In this document: positions 12,277 to 22,064 of the stretch, piece after piece | Layout: every line of letters starts with the position of its first letter | How positions within the stretch are numbered: the first letter of the stretch is position 1 | NCBI GenBank assembly: GCA_948567375.1 | Contig: OX419760.1 | Location: 10,788,001-10,852,000 of the forward strand | Length of the DNA stretch: 64,000 nucleotides | Origin: Lunularia cruciata | Lineage: Eukaryota; Streptophyta; Marchantiopsida; Lunulariales; Lunulariaceae | Direction of reading: 5' to 3' | Made by a program: the position numbers and the translations under genes | The notes under the pieces: model-generated | The model's database searches: none | What the model saw: only the letters and a program-made list of their open reading frames with translations | What the model was told of the DNA's origin: nothing

Positions 12277-13020
12277 CTTTTTGAGGCTGGTTTGTGAAGA
12301 TTTCACATGGAGAGTATGCATCAGCGACAGTGATGCCAGCCAAGAAGGGTATGCATGGCAACTATACAGATAGGCGGATGTATGGAGATTACCATCCTAT
12401 CAACCGATATACCAGGGCTGATCGATATGCCATGCCTACACCGGAGGAGCTTTTTGGGCATGCAAAGATCTTTAGTACTTTGGATCTTCAAGTGGGATAT
12501 CATCAGTTGCCGATCAAGGAGGAGGATACGTCCAAAATAGCATTTTGGGCTATTGATCCTCATGGCAAGGATGTGTTATATCAATGGAGGTTCTTACCAT
12601 TTGGGTTAAAGAACACTCCTCCTGAGTTCCAAACGGTCATGGATAGGATCCTAGCTAGATTGGATTTTGCTCGGTGCTATATTGATGACATTTTGGTTTA
12701 TAGCACTACTGTGGAGGAGCATGAGAGACAGTTGTTGGAGGTATTTGAGAGGTTGAGATCTCATGGACTCAAGTTACATCCTGGGAAGTGTAGGTTCTTC
12801 CATGAGCAGGTTGAGTATTTGGGTCACACTATCTACCCCGGAGGACTTGGTGTTCAGCAGACCAAGGTGGAAGCTATTGCACGTATTCCTCGGCCTACGG
12901 ATGTGAGCAGAATGCGAGCATTCCTTGGGTTGGCAAACTTCTATGCCCGCTATGTTAGAGGATTTAGTGCCATTGCCAAGGCCTTGATGAAGCTGACCAA
13001 GCTTACACAGGAGTAGTGTT
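12277..13020 (+). mobile_element. Family X reverse transcriptase domain
   Basis: Ty3/gypsy RT blocks are easy to follow in one long frame (12294-13016): EYASATVMPAKK, then RRMYGDYHPIN, FSTLDLQVGYHQ, FLPFGLKNTPPEFQ, the catalytic CYIDDILVY near 12680, and YLGHTIYP near 12815. This wording is of the EYASATVMPAKK type seen in gypsy elements of early-branching plants and algae. Upstream is the 8481-12271 insertion and downstream is RNase H. Part of a broken element. Confidence 0.9.
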
Positions 13021-13440
13021 GGGGAGATGAGCAAGAGAGAGCTTTTGTAGAGCTCAAGGAGAGATTGACATCTGCTCCTATTTTGAGGAGACCGATTAGA
13101 GGATGAACATTTCAGGTTCATACTGATTGGAGTATGTTGGGGCTTGGAGTGGTGCTCATCCAACATGATGATGAGGAGAAGGAGTTTGTAGTGGCCTATG
13201 CTAGTTGCTCCAACAATTCAGCGGAGGCAAAGTATAGTTCATATGGGGGAGAGTGCTTGGCAGCAGTTTGGGCAGTAGCACATTTCCAATATTACCTATT
13301 TGGTAACCCCTTCACTCTCATCATTGATCATCAGCCACTGAAGTGGTTGATAGAGTCCGACAAGCTTTCAAGGAAGCTTGCACGATGGGCTCTGATTTTA
13401 TAGGAGTATGATTTCACGGTTGTTCACAGACCTAAAGTGG
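13021..13440 (+). mobile_element. Family X RNase H domain
   Basis: The frame at 13134-13403 contains FVVAYASCSNNSAEAKYS, ECLAAVWAV and FTLIIDHQPLKWL, the standard RNase H blocks that follow gypsy RT. It parallels 424-767 of the older copy. Confidence 0.85.
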
Positions 13441-14263
13441 TAAACCATGATGTAGATGGGTTGAGTAGAAACCCATGTCCTAGCCAGCAGGATCAGACCA
13501 GAGCATGTTGGCATGGTGAGACAGATGAGAAGATGGTGCTAGGTTGGCATGCATTGGCCTTTCTATGTATATTAGCAGAGGCTTTAGTGGTATCTCTCTC
13601 AGCGCATACAGGAGGAGTTATTGAGGTCACATATCCAGAGAGTGAAGATATTGGTACAATTCAGCGAGACATTCATGATGATGCCTTAGTGATGGACTAT
13701 CTTCGCATTGGTGTTGTGGGTGGCACAGTTGGGGCCAAGGAGAGAGATTGTGTTCTTCAGCGAGCCATACGGTTCAGATTGGAGGGTAGACACCTTTTGC
13801 GTGTATGGGAGGATGGTAGAGTGCGAGTAGTACCACTTCCATCTCAAAGACCATAATTGGTCCGTCATGCTCATGAGGAGCTAGGACATTTTGGAGTAAA
13901 GCGTACATATAGCTTACTCCAGAGTCATTATTGGTGGTGCGGTATGCAGACCAAGGTACAGCAGTTTGTTGCCAGATGTGTGGTTTGTGACCGAGTTAGA
14001 GCATCATTCAATGCTCCTACGCCACAGTTACACCCATTACCTATCATGGGATTGGGTTACCTTTGGAGTTTGGACTTTGCCGGACCTTTACTGCTGACTG
14101 TGAGATATCATTGATATGTTTTGGTGATGGTGGAGCACTTCTCCAAGTGGATTGAGTTGGTGGCACTTCCTGACAAGTCTAGTGAAGGGACAGCTTACTC
14201 ATTCTTGGATTGAGTTCTTAGTCATTTTGGTGCACCAGCTGAGGTTTTGACTGATCAGGGTAC
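13441..14263 (+). mobile_element. Family X integrase N-terminal part, interrupted by element E copy A
   Basis: The 13437-13856 frame is the linker from RNase H. The zinc-binding HHCC region (HEELGHFGVKRTYSLL, then CVVCDRV) lies at about 13862-14000, and the start of the catalytic core (WSLDFAGPL) near 14065. The sequence breaks at 14263 where element E starts, and the matching continuation lies at 41949. GTAC at 14260-14263 is the target site. Confidence 0.85.
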
Positions 14264-14942
14264 TGTGAGCCGGCCTGTCTCTCACTCAGGATGAACCTCT
14301 GATGGCTATTATGGTAGCGCACCATGGACTAAGAAGGCAAGGAACCCCAACTCCATCATACTCCTCCAAGGCTAACACTCCAAGACTCAAGACATTGCTC
14401 ACTAGAGAACTCAATGAGAGAGAGATAGTTGCAAATGAAAGGATGATGAGTACCTCCTCACTCCTTGTTTATATACTTGTGAAATAGTTACGTACCAAAG
14501 TTACTAATTACCGTAGTAACTCAAGTTACTAGACTAAAAGTCAAGTAAAGTCAAAAAGTAGAAAGGAATATCCATTCACATGGGCATATTCCCCTTATCT
14601 TGACCCAACCACTAAAGCAAGGATTCCTTCACATGGGCTATCCTTGGACTAAAGAAGAATCCAAAACAAAAAGGCTTGCGGGCCCAAGAGTTCTCAACTC
14701 TTTCCCCAAAGCCAAACACCTAGGAATAATACCAAGTCAACACACTAAAATCCAAAATAGTGGTGCTCATCTTTTCTACTTCCTCTAAAGTAAGGTCCCA
14801 TCTATCTTAGCTATGACTAACTTTAGCTAACCATGACTAATATAGAACCATCCTTTATCTCTATATAAATAATATCTCTTAAGTACTTGTAATACCAAGC
14901 TAAATATCACAATACCACACACATGCACAAATGGGTGTTACA
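14264..14942 (-). repeat. Element E copy A 3' LTR
   Basis: It starts TGTGAGCCGGCC and ends GGGTGTTACA, 679 bp. It shares with the right LTR of copy A two base variants that differ from both LTRs of copy B (around offsets 190 and 240), which links the two LTRs of each copy. The 61- and 62-codon open frames inside it recur in all four LTR copies and are not genes. Confidence 0.95.
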
Positions 14943-14953
14943 TTTACCCCCGG
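14943..14953 (-). other. Polypurine tract of element E copy A
   Basis: On the minus strand this reads CCGGGGGTAAA directly before the 3' LTR, where plus-strand DNA synthesis is primed in this class of element. The same sequence sits beside the LTR of copy B at 34827. Confidence 0.75.
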
Positions 14954-14990
14954 ACTAAGTTTTCACTTTGTCCTCAAAGTGAAGGTCTCT

Positions 14991-17900
14991 CTACCTTCTA
15001 TGGTACATCTTCAACTTATCATGGTTAATCCTATCAAAGTGTCTTCCTCCCAACTCCTTGAGATCATAGGTGTAATTGCCCCACACCTTCTCTACTATGA
15101 AAGGTCCAAAGTACTTAGGCAAAAACTTCTTTTGCACTCTCTTGAATCGAATGGAATCAAACAACATTACCCAATCACCTTCTTTGAAAGGCTCCACCTT
15201 CTTCTTGCCTTGCCTCTTGTCATAGCTCTCCTTTTGTTTCCTTTGGGCTTGCTCCACTCGAACCATAGCAACTGCTCTTGCCTCTTCCAACTCCATGAGT
15301 TGATCCTTCCTTGACTTCCCTGCATCACTTCCTTGTGCTTTTTTCAATCTCCTATGAATGCTTTGGAAGGTAGGAAGATCAAAGTGAATAGGTAAGGTAG
15401 ACTCAATACCATACACCAATTGGAATGGAGAATATCCAGTGGAAGTCTTCATGGTTGTCCTATATTCCCACAAAACTGCATGAATCCTCTTGTCCCAATG
15501 ATGTTTAGCCCCCTCCATTTCTGCATCTTTGGCCAACATCATGCACAAGGTCTGATTGGTTCTCTCTGCCAAGCCATTGGAATTTGGCTTATAGGATGTA
15601 GTTACTCTATGTGTGATAGAGAAATGTCGTAGCATGGCTGTAGTAATGCTTCCTGTAAACTCTCCTCCTCTATCAGAAACCAAATCCAAAGGGCATCCAA
15701 ACCTAGTGATAATGCGTTCATAAAGAAATCTACCCACTTCATCTTCATTCTTGTCCCTCAATGGTCTAGCCTCAACCCACTTGGTAAGGTAATCAGTAAC
15801 TACCACAATGTACCGATTGTTCCTTGGGGTTCTATTGAGAGGTCCTACAAAATCAATTCCCCACTTCTCAAAAGGTCCTAGCAATGGAATTGATCTAAGT
15901 GGTGGAGTGGATGTAGACTTTCTAGCAAAAGCTTGACAAACATGACAAGTTTTGCAATAATCAAGACAATCCTTGAAAATCCCTCTCCAATGGTAACCTG
16001 CATCTAGAATCTTGAAAGCAGTCACCTTTCCTGCAAAGTGTCCTCCACATACTAAACCTTCATGAAACTCCTTTATGAGTAGGATAGACTCTTCCTTACC
16101 CACTGCTCTTCGAAGTAGACCGTCTGCTCCTTGGTGAAAAAGAATATCCTCCACCATTGTGTAAGGTCTAGATCTTGCTGCAAGGGCCTTCCTCTCCCTA
16201 GCATGCATCCCTTCTGGATAGTTACCTCTTGTCACAAAATCCACAATCTCCTTGTACTCCATTGGAATCTCTTGAGTGACTGAGATTGTCATGAGCTCCT
16301 CATCCGGGAAGGAATCATCTACTGGCTCATCTCCATCATGATCATAGGCTCTAGATAACAAATCAGCATTTGCATGTTTCTTTCCTGGCCTATCCTCAAT
16401 TGTGTAGTCATACTCAGACAAGAGTATCATCCACCTTGCTAGTCTCCCTTCAACATTAGGCTTGTTGAAGATGTACTTCAAAGCCTTGTGATCCGTGACA
16501 ATTGTGGCTTTCCCTCCAATCAAGTAGTGTCTAAACTTCTTGAGACCAAAGATCACTGCCAACCCTTCTCTCTCTGTGACAGAGTAGTTCTTCTCTGCTG
16601 AAACCATCTGCCTACTAGCATAAGCTATTGGATGATCATGCCCATCTTGGTCTAATTGACTAAGAGTGCATCCTATAGCTACATTAGAAGCATCAGTGTA
16701 GAGGATGAAAGGCTTACTCCAATCAGGTTTAGCAAGAATTGGAGCTACAACAAGGGATTGCTTGAGCTCCTCAAAAGCTTTGAGAGCCTCCTTGTCTTCC
16801 AAAATCACCATGTAATCTACACCCTTCTTCATGTAGATGGTCAATGCATAAGCCTTGTTGGAAAATGAGAAGATGAACCTCCTATAGTACCCAACCATTC
16901 CCAAGAATTGGCGTAACTTTGTCAAGCTTGAAGGGAATGGAAGGTCTGAGATTTTCCTCACCTTCTCAGGATCAACTGCTATTCCATCCTTGGAGATGAT
17001 GTGCCCCAAAAGTAGACCTTCTTCACATCCAAAAATGCACTTCTCTGGGTTGAGTGATGCATTTGCCTCATCCAAGCGTTGCAAGACTTTGATTAGGTGC
17101 TCAAAGTGCTCCTCCTTGCTCCCATAGACACAAAAGTCATCAATGAAATCTCTCACAAATTTCCCAATGAAAGGTTCAAATACCTTGTTCATGAACCATT
17201 GGAATGTGGCTGGAGCATTGCAAAGCCCAAAAGGCATGACCTTGAAAGCGTAAGTTCCCCAAGGTGTGGTGAATGTGGTGAGTTGTTGATGCTCTGGTGC
17301 AATCTTGATTTGGTTATATCCACTATAACCATCTCCAAAACTGTACCTCTCATGACCTGCAACCTCCTCCAAGATCTCATCAATGAATGGCAATGGGTAG
17401 TAGTCCTTCTTGGTAACAGCATTGAGCTTCTTGTAATCCACACATACCCGAAGCTTGCCATTCTTTTTCTTCACAATGACAATTGGAGACACCCATTCTG
17501 AATTCTCCACCTCAAAGATAAATCCAGCCTCCTTGAGCTTATCAATCTCCTCCTTCACAACCAAAGATATTGGTGGGCTAATGCGACGTTGCTTTTGGCG
17601 GATTGGTCTTGCATGTGACTCCACCTCTATCTTGTGCTCCTCCAAGGTGACTTCCTTCAAATCCTTGTAACTAAAAGCAAACACATGGATGAACTTGCGG
17701 AAAATCTCCTCAAATCTCACCTTCTCCTCCTTGGTAACATTTGGGCCATACTTGAGGGTAGATAACCTTCTCTCTACCTCCTCAAGTGTCAATGGTGATT
17801 TATCTGGGTCCTTCAAAACCTCTGGCTTAGGTGCAAAATCCATAGCACACAAGGGATACACATCTGAATCAGATTCAGATTCATCCTCCTCCGTGGAAGT

Positions 17901-19817
17901 CTCCTCTTCCATGCTTGTGTCCACACCTGAAGCTCCTCCTTCAGAATCAGATTCCCAATAATCAAAAGATGGGGTATCTGAATGTGAGGTGTTGGTGGTG
18001 TTAGTCACAGGAACAGTGACTCTATGGTTTGATGGCCCAATCCTTAAGTACCCTTTGTGCCATCGATCAGTTGTGCGTGCTGCTCTCAACCATGGCCTCC
18101 CAAGAAGTAAGTCATAGCTTGAATCCTTCAAGACTTGGAAAGTCATGAGATTTTGAACTCCCATAACTGAAACTACCACCTTATCCATCACTCCTACTGG
18201 TCGAACTTGTTGCTTGTTTGCCATGCTCACCACAAATGTTGAAGCTCTTGAGGGTATCATACCCAACTTCTTCATCAACCTTTCTGACATGGCATTCACT
18301 GCTGATCCTCCATCAACCAATGCATCCTTGATGTTGTGACCATTCACTCTCACATCAATCTTGGAGGCATATTCACAAGCTTCCCATGGTGCTGGCTTGG
18401 CATCCACCACCCCCATTGATACTGGAACTTTTGCCTTCTTCTTCTTTTTGCTCCTTGTAGAACTCAAACCACCTCTAAGCTCCTTTCTCAAGGTAGGGTT
18501 CAAAGCAATTAATTGGCCCACTGTGATGCTAGCCTTGTGACTACCAACATCCTCCAACACATTGTAGTTCCATTGTTGCTTTGAGATCAAGAAGTCCTCC
18601 ATCCCCAACTTCTTCCTTGGAGTCTTTGTTGTTGATGGTGTTGAGGTGCGAGTGCTCCTAGTAGACATAGGAGTATCCTTGCTTGAAGTAAATCCTTGAG
18701 AAGAGTGAACATCCTCTGCAAAACGAGCTCTCTTCTTCTCTTGTGCCAAAAGCTCCAAATTAAGACCCTTGGAGTTTGAGCACTCTCCCTTCTCATACTT
18801 GCTCTCAACCACATCTATGGATGCTATCCCCTTACCTTTGTTGGGATTAGGAGCCACTTGGGTTTCACTACCTCCCTCTTTCCCTCTATTGGCTCCCTCA
18901 TAACCCCTTCCTCCATGGTAAGTGGAATTTGGGCAATTCCTTTGGATATGGCCTCTTCCTCCACAACCAAAACAATTTCTATCATTGAAATTGTTGGCTG
19001 GTTGGCCTCCTCTATATGGATAGTTTCCATAACTCCTAGGTCCTCTCCCTACATTCTGATCCACCTCTCTCTTCTCCCATAGTTGCACCACATTGATCTT
19101 GAGATCCGCAAGTTGTTCTGTGATGGTTTGGAGTGGATCTTTTGGTGGAGGTGCAAGAATTGGAGCAACTACTACTTGTGGTGCAACCCTTGTCACCAAA
19201 GTATCAGAAGTTCCACCATACTTGTAGCCTTGAGGAGGATGCACAACCTCCTTCACCACCAAATCACTCTCATCCCCTTCCAAACTCTCCTCCATACGAA
19301 TTGCGATCTTGATAGCTTCAACCTTGGAAGAAGGTTTCTCATATCTCACCTTGCTTCTAATTTGTGGTCTCAATCCTCCCACAAAATTCTTGGTGAGCAT
19401 GGCCCCTATGCCAATCATTGTAGTCTCCACATCATCCCCACCCTTCCTCAACACTATGCGAAATCTGGACTCCAACTTTTCCACTCTTTCCACATAGACC
19501 CTCACTTTCTCTCCATCTCCTTGCTTGAGAAATGTAACCTCACTCATCAATCTCTCATAACTCTCATCAGGAAGAAAGTTCTCAATGAGTGCTGAAGTCA
19601 AAGTCTCCCAAGACTCCTCTTCCCCCTCTCTCCTCTCTCTCTTTTGGTATTCTGACTCATACCATGTAAGTGCTGCATCCTCAAAGAAATCTGGTAATAA
19701 TGAGGCCCACTCATTCTTCCTCCTCTCATTGTTTCCTATGCAAGCTCTCTTGAAGTCTCTCACAAAGGCCTCCACATCTTCTCCATCCTTGCCAAAGAAA
19801 ACCGGAAGTTTCCCCAT
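14991..19817 (-). CDS. Gag-pol polyprotein of element E copy A (1608 aa)
   Basis: One uninterrupted frame. Residues 1-230 are Retrotrans_gag-like. A CX2CX4HX4C knuckle (CFGCGGRGHIQRNC) is at about 281. A protease of the DGGSAVNAM type is near 500. RT spans about 760-950, with YKKLNAV near 790 and the catalytic FIDDFCVY near 889. RNase H has YTDASN near 1043. Integrase has an HHCC region at about 1250-1292 and a DD35E core: GIDFVGPL near 1318, VSDRGGEF near 1380, NGLAERTNQ near 1413. The C-terminus (KKFLPKYFGPFIVEK near 1570) is a GPY/F-like module with no chromodomain. The start was chosen as the first ATG before the gag fold. Gag and pol share one frame, as is common in this group. The product would copy and integrate the element. 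It looks whole and differs from copy B by few residues. Confidence 0.93.
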   Translation of the reverse strand: MGKLPVFFGKDGEDVEAFVRDFKRACIGNNERRKNEWASLLPDFFEDAALTWYESEYQKRERREGEEESWETLTSALIENFLPDESYERLMSEVTFLKQGDGEKVRVYVERVEKLESRFRIVLRKGGDDVETTMIGIGAMLTKNFVGGLRPQIRSKVRYEKPSSKVEAIKIAIRMEESLEGDESDLVVKEVVHPPQGYKYGGTSDTLVTRVAPQVVVAPILAPPPKDPLQTITEQLADLKINVVQLWEKREVDQNVGRGPRSYGNYPYRGGQPANNFNDRNCFGCGGRGHIQRNCPNSTYHGGRGYEGANRGKEGGSETQVAPNPNKGKGIASIDVVESKYEKGECSNSKGLNLELLAQEKKRARFAEDVHSSQGFTSSKDTPMSTRSTRTSTPSTTKTPRKKLGMEDFLISKQQWNYNVLEDVGSHKASITVGQLIALNPTLRKELRGGLSSTRSKKKKKAKVPVSMGVVDAKPAPWEACEYASKIDVRVNGHNIKDALVDGGSAVNAMSERLMKKLGMIPSRASTFVVSMANKQQVRPVGVMDKVVVSVMGVQNLMTFQVLKDSSYDLLLGRPWLRAARTTDRWHKGYLRIGPSNHRVTVPVTNTTNTSHSDTPSFDYWESDSEGGASGVDTSMEEETSTEEDESESDSDVYPLCAMDFAPKPEVLKDPDKSPLTLEEVERRLSTLKYGPNVTKEEKVRFEEIFRKFIHVFAFSYKDLKEVTLEEHKIEVESHARPIRQKQRRISPPISLVVKEEIDKLKEAGFIFEVENSEWVSPIVIVKKKNGKLRVCVDYKKLNAVTKKDYYPLPFIDEILEEVAGHERYSFGDGYSGYNQIKIAPEHQQLTTFTTPWGTYAFKVMPFGLCNAPATFQWFMNKVFEPFIGKFVRDFIDDFCVYGSKEEHFEHLIKVLQRLDEANASLNPEKCIFGCEEGLLLGHIISKDGIAVDPEKVRKISDLPFPSSLTKLRQFLGMVGYYRRFIFSFSNKAYALTIYMKKGVDYMVILEDKEALKAFEELKQSLVVAPILAKPDWSKPFILYTDASNVAIGCTLSQLDQDGHDHPIAYASRQMVSAEKNYSVTEREGLAVIFGLKKFRHYLIGGKATIVTDHKALKYIFNKPNVEGRLARWMILLSEYDYTIEDRPGKKHANADLLSRAYDHDGDEPVDDSFPDEELMTISVTQEIPMEYKEIVDFVTRGNYPEGMHARERKALAARSRPYTMVEDILFHQGADGLLRRAVGKEESILLIKEFHEGLVCGGHFAGKVTAFKILDAGYHWRGIFKDCLDYCKTCHVCQAFARKSTSTPPLRSIPLLGPFEKWGIDFVGPLNRTPRNNRYIVVVTDYLTKWVEARPLRDKNEDEVGRFLYERIITRFGCPLDLVSDRGGEFTGSITTAMLRHFSITHRVTTSYKPNSNGLAERTNQTLCMMLAKDAEMEGAKHHWDKRIHAVLWEYRTTMKTSTGYSPFQLVYGIESTLPIHFDLPTFQSIHRRLKKAQGSDAGKSRKDQLMELEEARAVAMVRVEQAQRKQKESYDKRQGKKKVEPFKEGDWVMLFDSIRFKRVQKKFLPKYFGPFIVEKVWGNYTYDLKELGGRHFDRINHDKLKMYHRR

Positions 19818-20051
19818 CTTAACCCCTCACTATCTTTCTTTTCTCTTAATTTTTTTTTCTCTTTTCTTTTCTCTCACTCTATTACTAATAGAGTATATAC
19901 ATGACTAACACCATCTGAGAATAATCCACTCTAGGGAACACAAAAGGTTCAGGTTGCTCCAAGATTTCTATAGCAACATCAAATCCTAGAGTGCATATTA
20001 ATCTAACTCTCATGGATAGTTTATCCATAAGTTGAAAGATTATCTCCATCA

Positions 20052-20549
20052 CTAATCTTGAGAACTAGCTGATGAAAGTGGTAGTATTTCTGTAGCTGTA
20101 CTAAGACTCTCTCCAAGATCCTTCACCAAAGTTTCCAAAAGTGCTTTTACTCCACTACACTCATGTCCTTTTGGAAGTCCTTCAACTCCACAAACCTCAC
20201 ACAACTCCTTGGTCTTAGATCTTCTCCCTCCCAATCTTGGTGAAGAAGGTCCAACATGCAAACCCAAGTCAAGTAAGCCTCTCCTTTCCCTCAATCTCTT
20301 GCTCTCAAAGGTTAATGGACATGAACTTGCCTTATGTCCCTTCTCTCCACATAGAAAGCACTTAGACTCACTCTTTCCTCCAAGTGGTGTAGGTTTTTGG
20401 ATCCTCTCAACACTCTCTTCAAATTCTATTGTAAACTCTCTTTTCCTCAAATCCACCCCTACAATCACCTCAAACCCTTGGGGAACCTTGCATAATCTCA
20501 ATTTCCACTCTTGATGACCCTCCATGTTCCCAAAGATGAATCTAAACAC
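20052..20549 (-). CDS. Leader ORF of element E copy A with CCHC zinc knuckle
   Basis: A 165-codon frame between the 5' LTR and gag-pol. It carries a canonical CX2CX4HX4C knuckle (CFLCGEKGHKASSC) and a second Cys/His cluster (CEVCGVEGLPKGHEC). The first third (RFIFGNMEGHQEWKLRL, then EVIVGVDLRKREF) looks like a compact folded domain. It is separate from the gag knuckle at residue 281 of gag-pol, so the element encodes two knuckle proteins. Neighbouring open stretches (20498-20686, 21174-21341) may be further exons of the same leader product. It is kept almost unchanged in copy B, but the copies are too young for that to prove selection. Function is unknown; RNA binding is a reasonable guess. 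Confidence 0.55.
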   Translation of the reverse strand: MFRFIFGNMEGHQEWKLRLCKVPQGFEVIVGVDLRKREFTIEFEESVERIQKPTPLGGKSESKCFLCGEKGHKASSCPLTFESKRLRERRGLLDLGLHVGPSSPRLGGRRSKTKELCEVCGVEGLPKGHECSGVKALLETLVKDLGESLSTATEILPLSSASSQD

Positions 20550-21364
20550 TCAAACATGCTTTTTGTTGATCTCAAACTTCTCATGCATGAGATCTCCACT
20601 CTGCAGAATTGACCCTTCCTCACAATGTCACTCAAATCTCCCAACGAATATGTCACAGTCCTCTGAAATTTTCCACACTTGATCACAACTCTAGGGCGTC
20701 CCTCCCTGCAAAATTTTAGATCTTTTCATTAAGCCATTTGGCCTAGACACCTTTCTATTCAGCACTCATATTTCAGATTTGGTCTGAAAACCACCCCCCT
20801 CACTTCAAAAACTCATAACGCAATGCGCAAAAATGATCTCTCTCTAATTTTTGTGGCACCTGGTAGGATGCAATGCACTGAATTTTCTTGGAAATTTTCA
20901 GGACAATTCACTAAACATTGAAGAAATGGCAGACTCTGTACAATTTTCCAGAGAGCATGCAGTTGCGGGAGCACTTTACCCTATCAACTTTCAAAAATTC
21001 TAGCCCAGTGCGCATAGAAGCTCTCTCAATAATTTCAAGTGTGCTAACTGAAAGATAACCCAAGCTATCATGTGTAGAAATCTCAAGTCCAGATCTCAAA
21101 CTTGAGATTTTGCCCAAAATCACCTTAATCCCCAAAATCTGCAATCCACCTCACACAATCTCTCCAATTCCTCTCATGTGTACAAGATGTACAAAATCAC
21201 CTCAAAGACATCATAATGAACTACAGGGTATACAAATGGATCTTGGTTCTCTAACATAAGTTCAGCCCTCTCCTCTCCTAATGTTCTCTCCAAGTGAGCT
21301 CTCATAGCCTCCTTCTGCCTAATGTAGAATTGGACGCGGAACATTATCTTGCCTTCTAGAGAGG

Positions 21365-21381
21365 TCCCGGCAACGGAACCA
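21365..21381 (-). other. Primer-binding site of element E copy A
   Basis: On the minus strand, a few bases after the 5' LTR, the sequence reads TGGTTCCGTTGCCGGGA. It begins TGG and looks complementary to the 3' end of a tRNA-Glu-type tRNA. It fixes element orientation as minus. The tRNA identity is from memory. Confidence 0.75.
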
Positions 21382-21385
21382 AAAA

Positions 21386-22064
21386 TGTGAGCCGGCCTGT
21401 CTCTCACTCAGGATGAACCTCTGATGGCTATTATGGTAGCGCACCATGGACTAAGAAGGCAAGGAACCCCAACTCCATCATACTCCTCCAAGGCTAACAC
21501 TCCAAGACTCAAGACATTGCTCACTAGAGAACTCAATGAGAGAGAGATAGTTGCAAATGAAAGGATGATGAGTACCTCCTCACTCCTTGTTTATATACTT
21601 GTGAAATAGTTACGTACCAAAGTTACTAATTACCGTAGTAACTCAAGTTACTAGACTAAAAGTCAAGTAAAGTCAAAAAGTAGAAAGGAATATCCATTCA
21701 CATGGGCATATTCCCCTTATCTTGACCCAACCACTAAAGCAAGGATTCCTTCACATGGGCTATCCTTGGACTAAAGAAGAATCCAAAACAAAAAGGCTTG
21801 CGGGCCCAAGAGTTCTCAACTCTTTCCCCAAAGCCAAACACCTAGGAATAATACCAAGTCAACACACTAAAATCCAAAATAGTGGTGCTCATCTTTTCTA
21901 CTTCCTCTAAAGTAAGGTCCCATCTATCTTAGCTATGACTAACTTTAGCTAACCATGACTAATATAGAACCATCCTTTATCTCTATATAAATAATATCTC
22001 TTAAGTACTTGTAATACCAAGCTAAATATCACAATACCACACACATGCACAAATGGGTGTTACA
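21386..22064 (-). repeat. Element E copy A 5' LTR
   Basis: I read it as identical to 14264-14942. On the minus strand a TATATAA box lies at 21591-21597 and is the likely promoter core. The element's RNA would start to the left of it and run through leader, gag and pol. Confidence 0.92.

Larger units (their letters stand above)
14264..22064 (-). mobile_element. Ty3/gypsy element E, copy A, looks whole
   Basis: A 7801-bp minus-strand element with two 679-bp LTRs (14264-14942 and 21386-22064) that I read as identical. It has a primer-binding site, a leader with its own zinc-knuckle ORF, one long gag-pol frame and a polypurine tract. Termini are TG...CA. Identical LTRs mean a very recent insertion. 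The left flank ends GTAC (inside family X integrase) but the right flank starts GAAC (inside family Y integrase), so the two flanks are not one target site. The matching halves flank copy B at 34148-41948. Confidence 0.95.

Noticed and set aside
14302-14788. 61- and 62-codon frames repeated in all four E LTRs
   Set aside because: They lie inside LTRs, overlap the terminal non-coding parts and carry no motif. Repetition reflects the LTR copies, not a gene.
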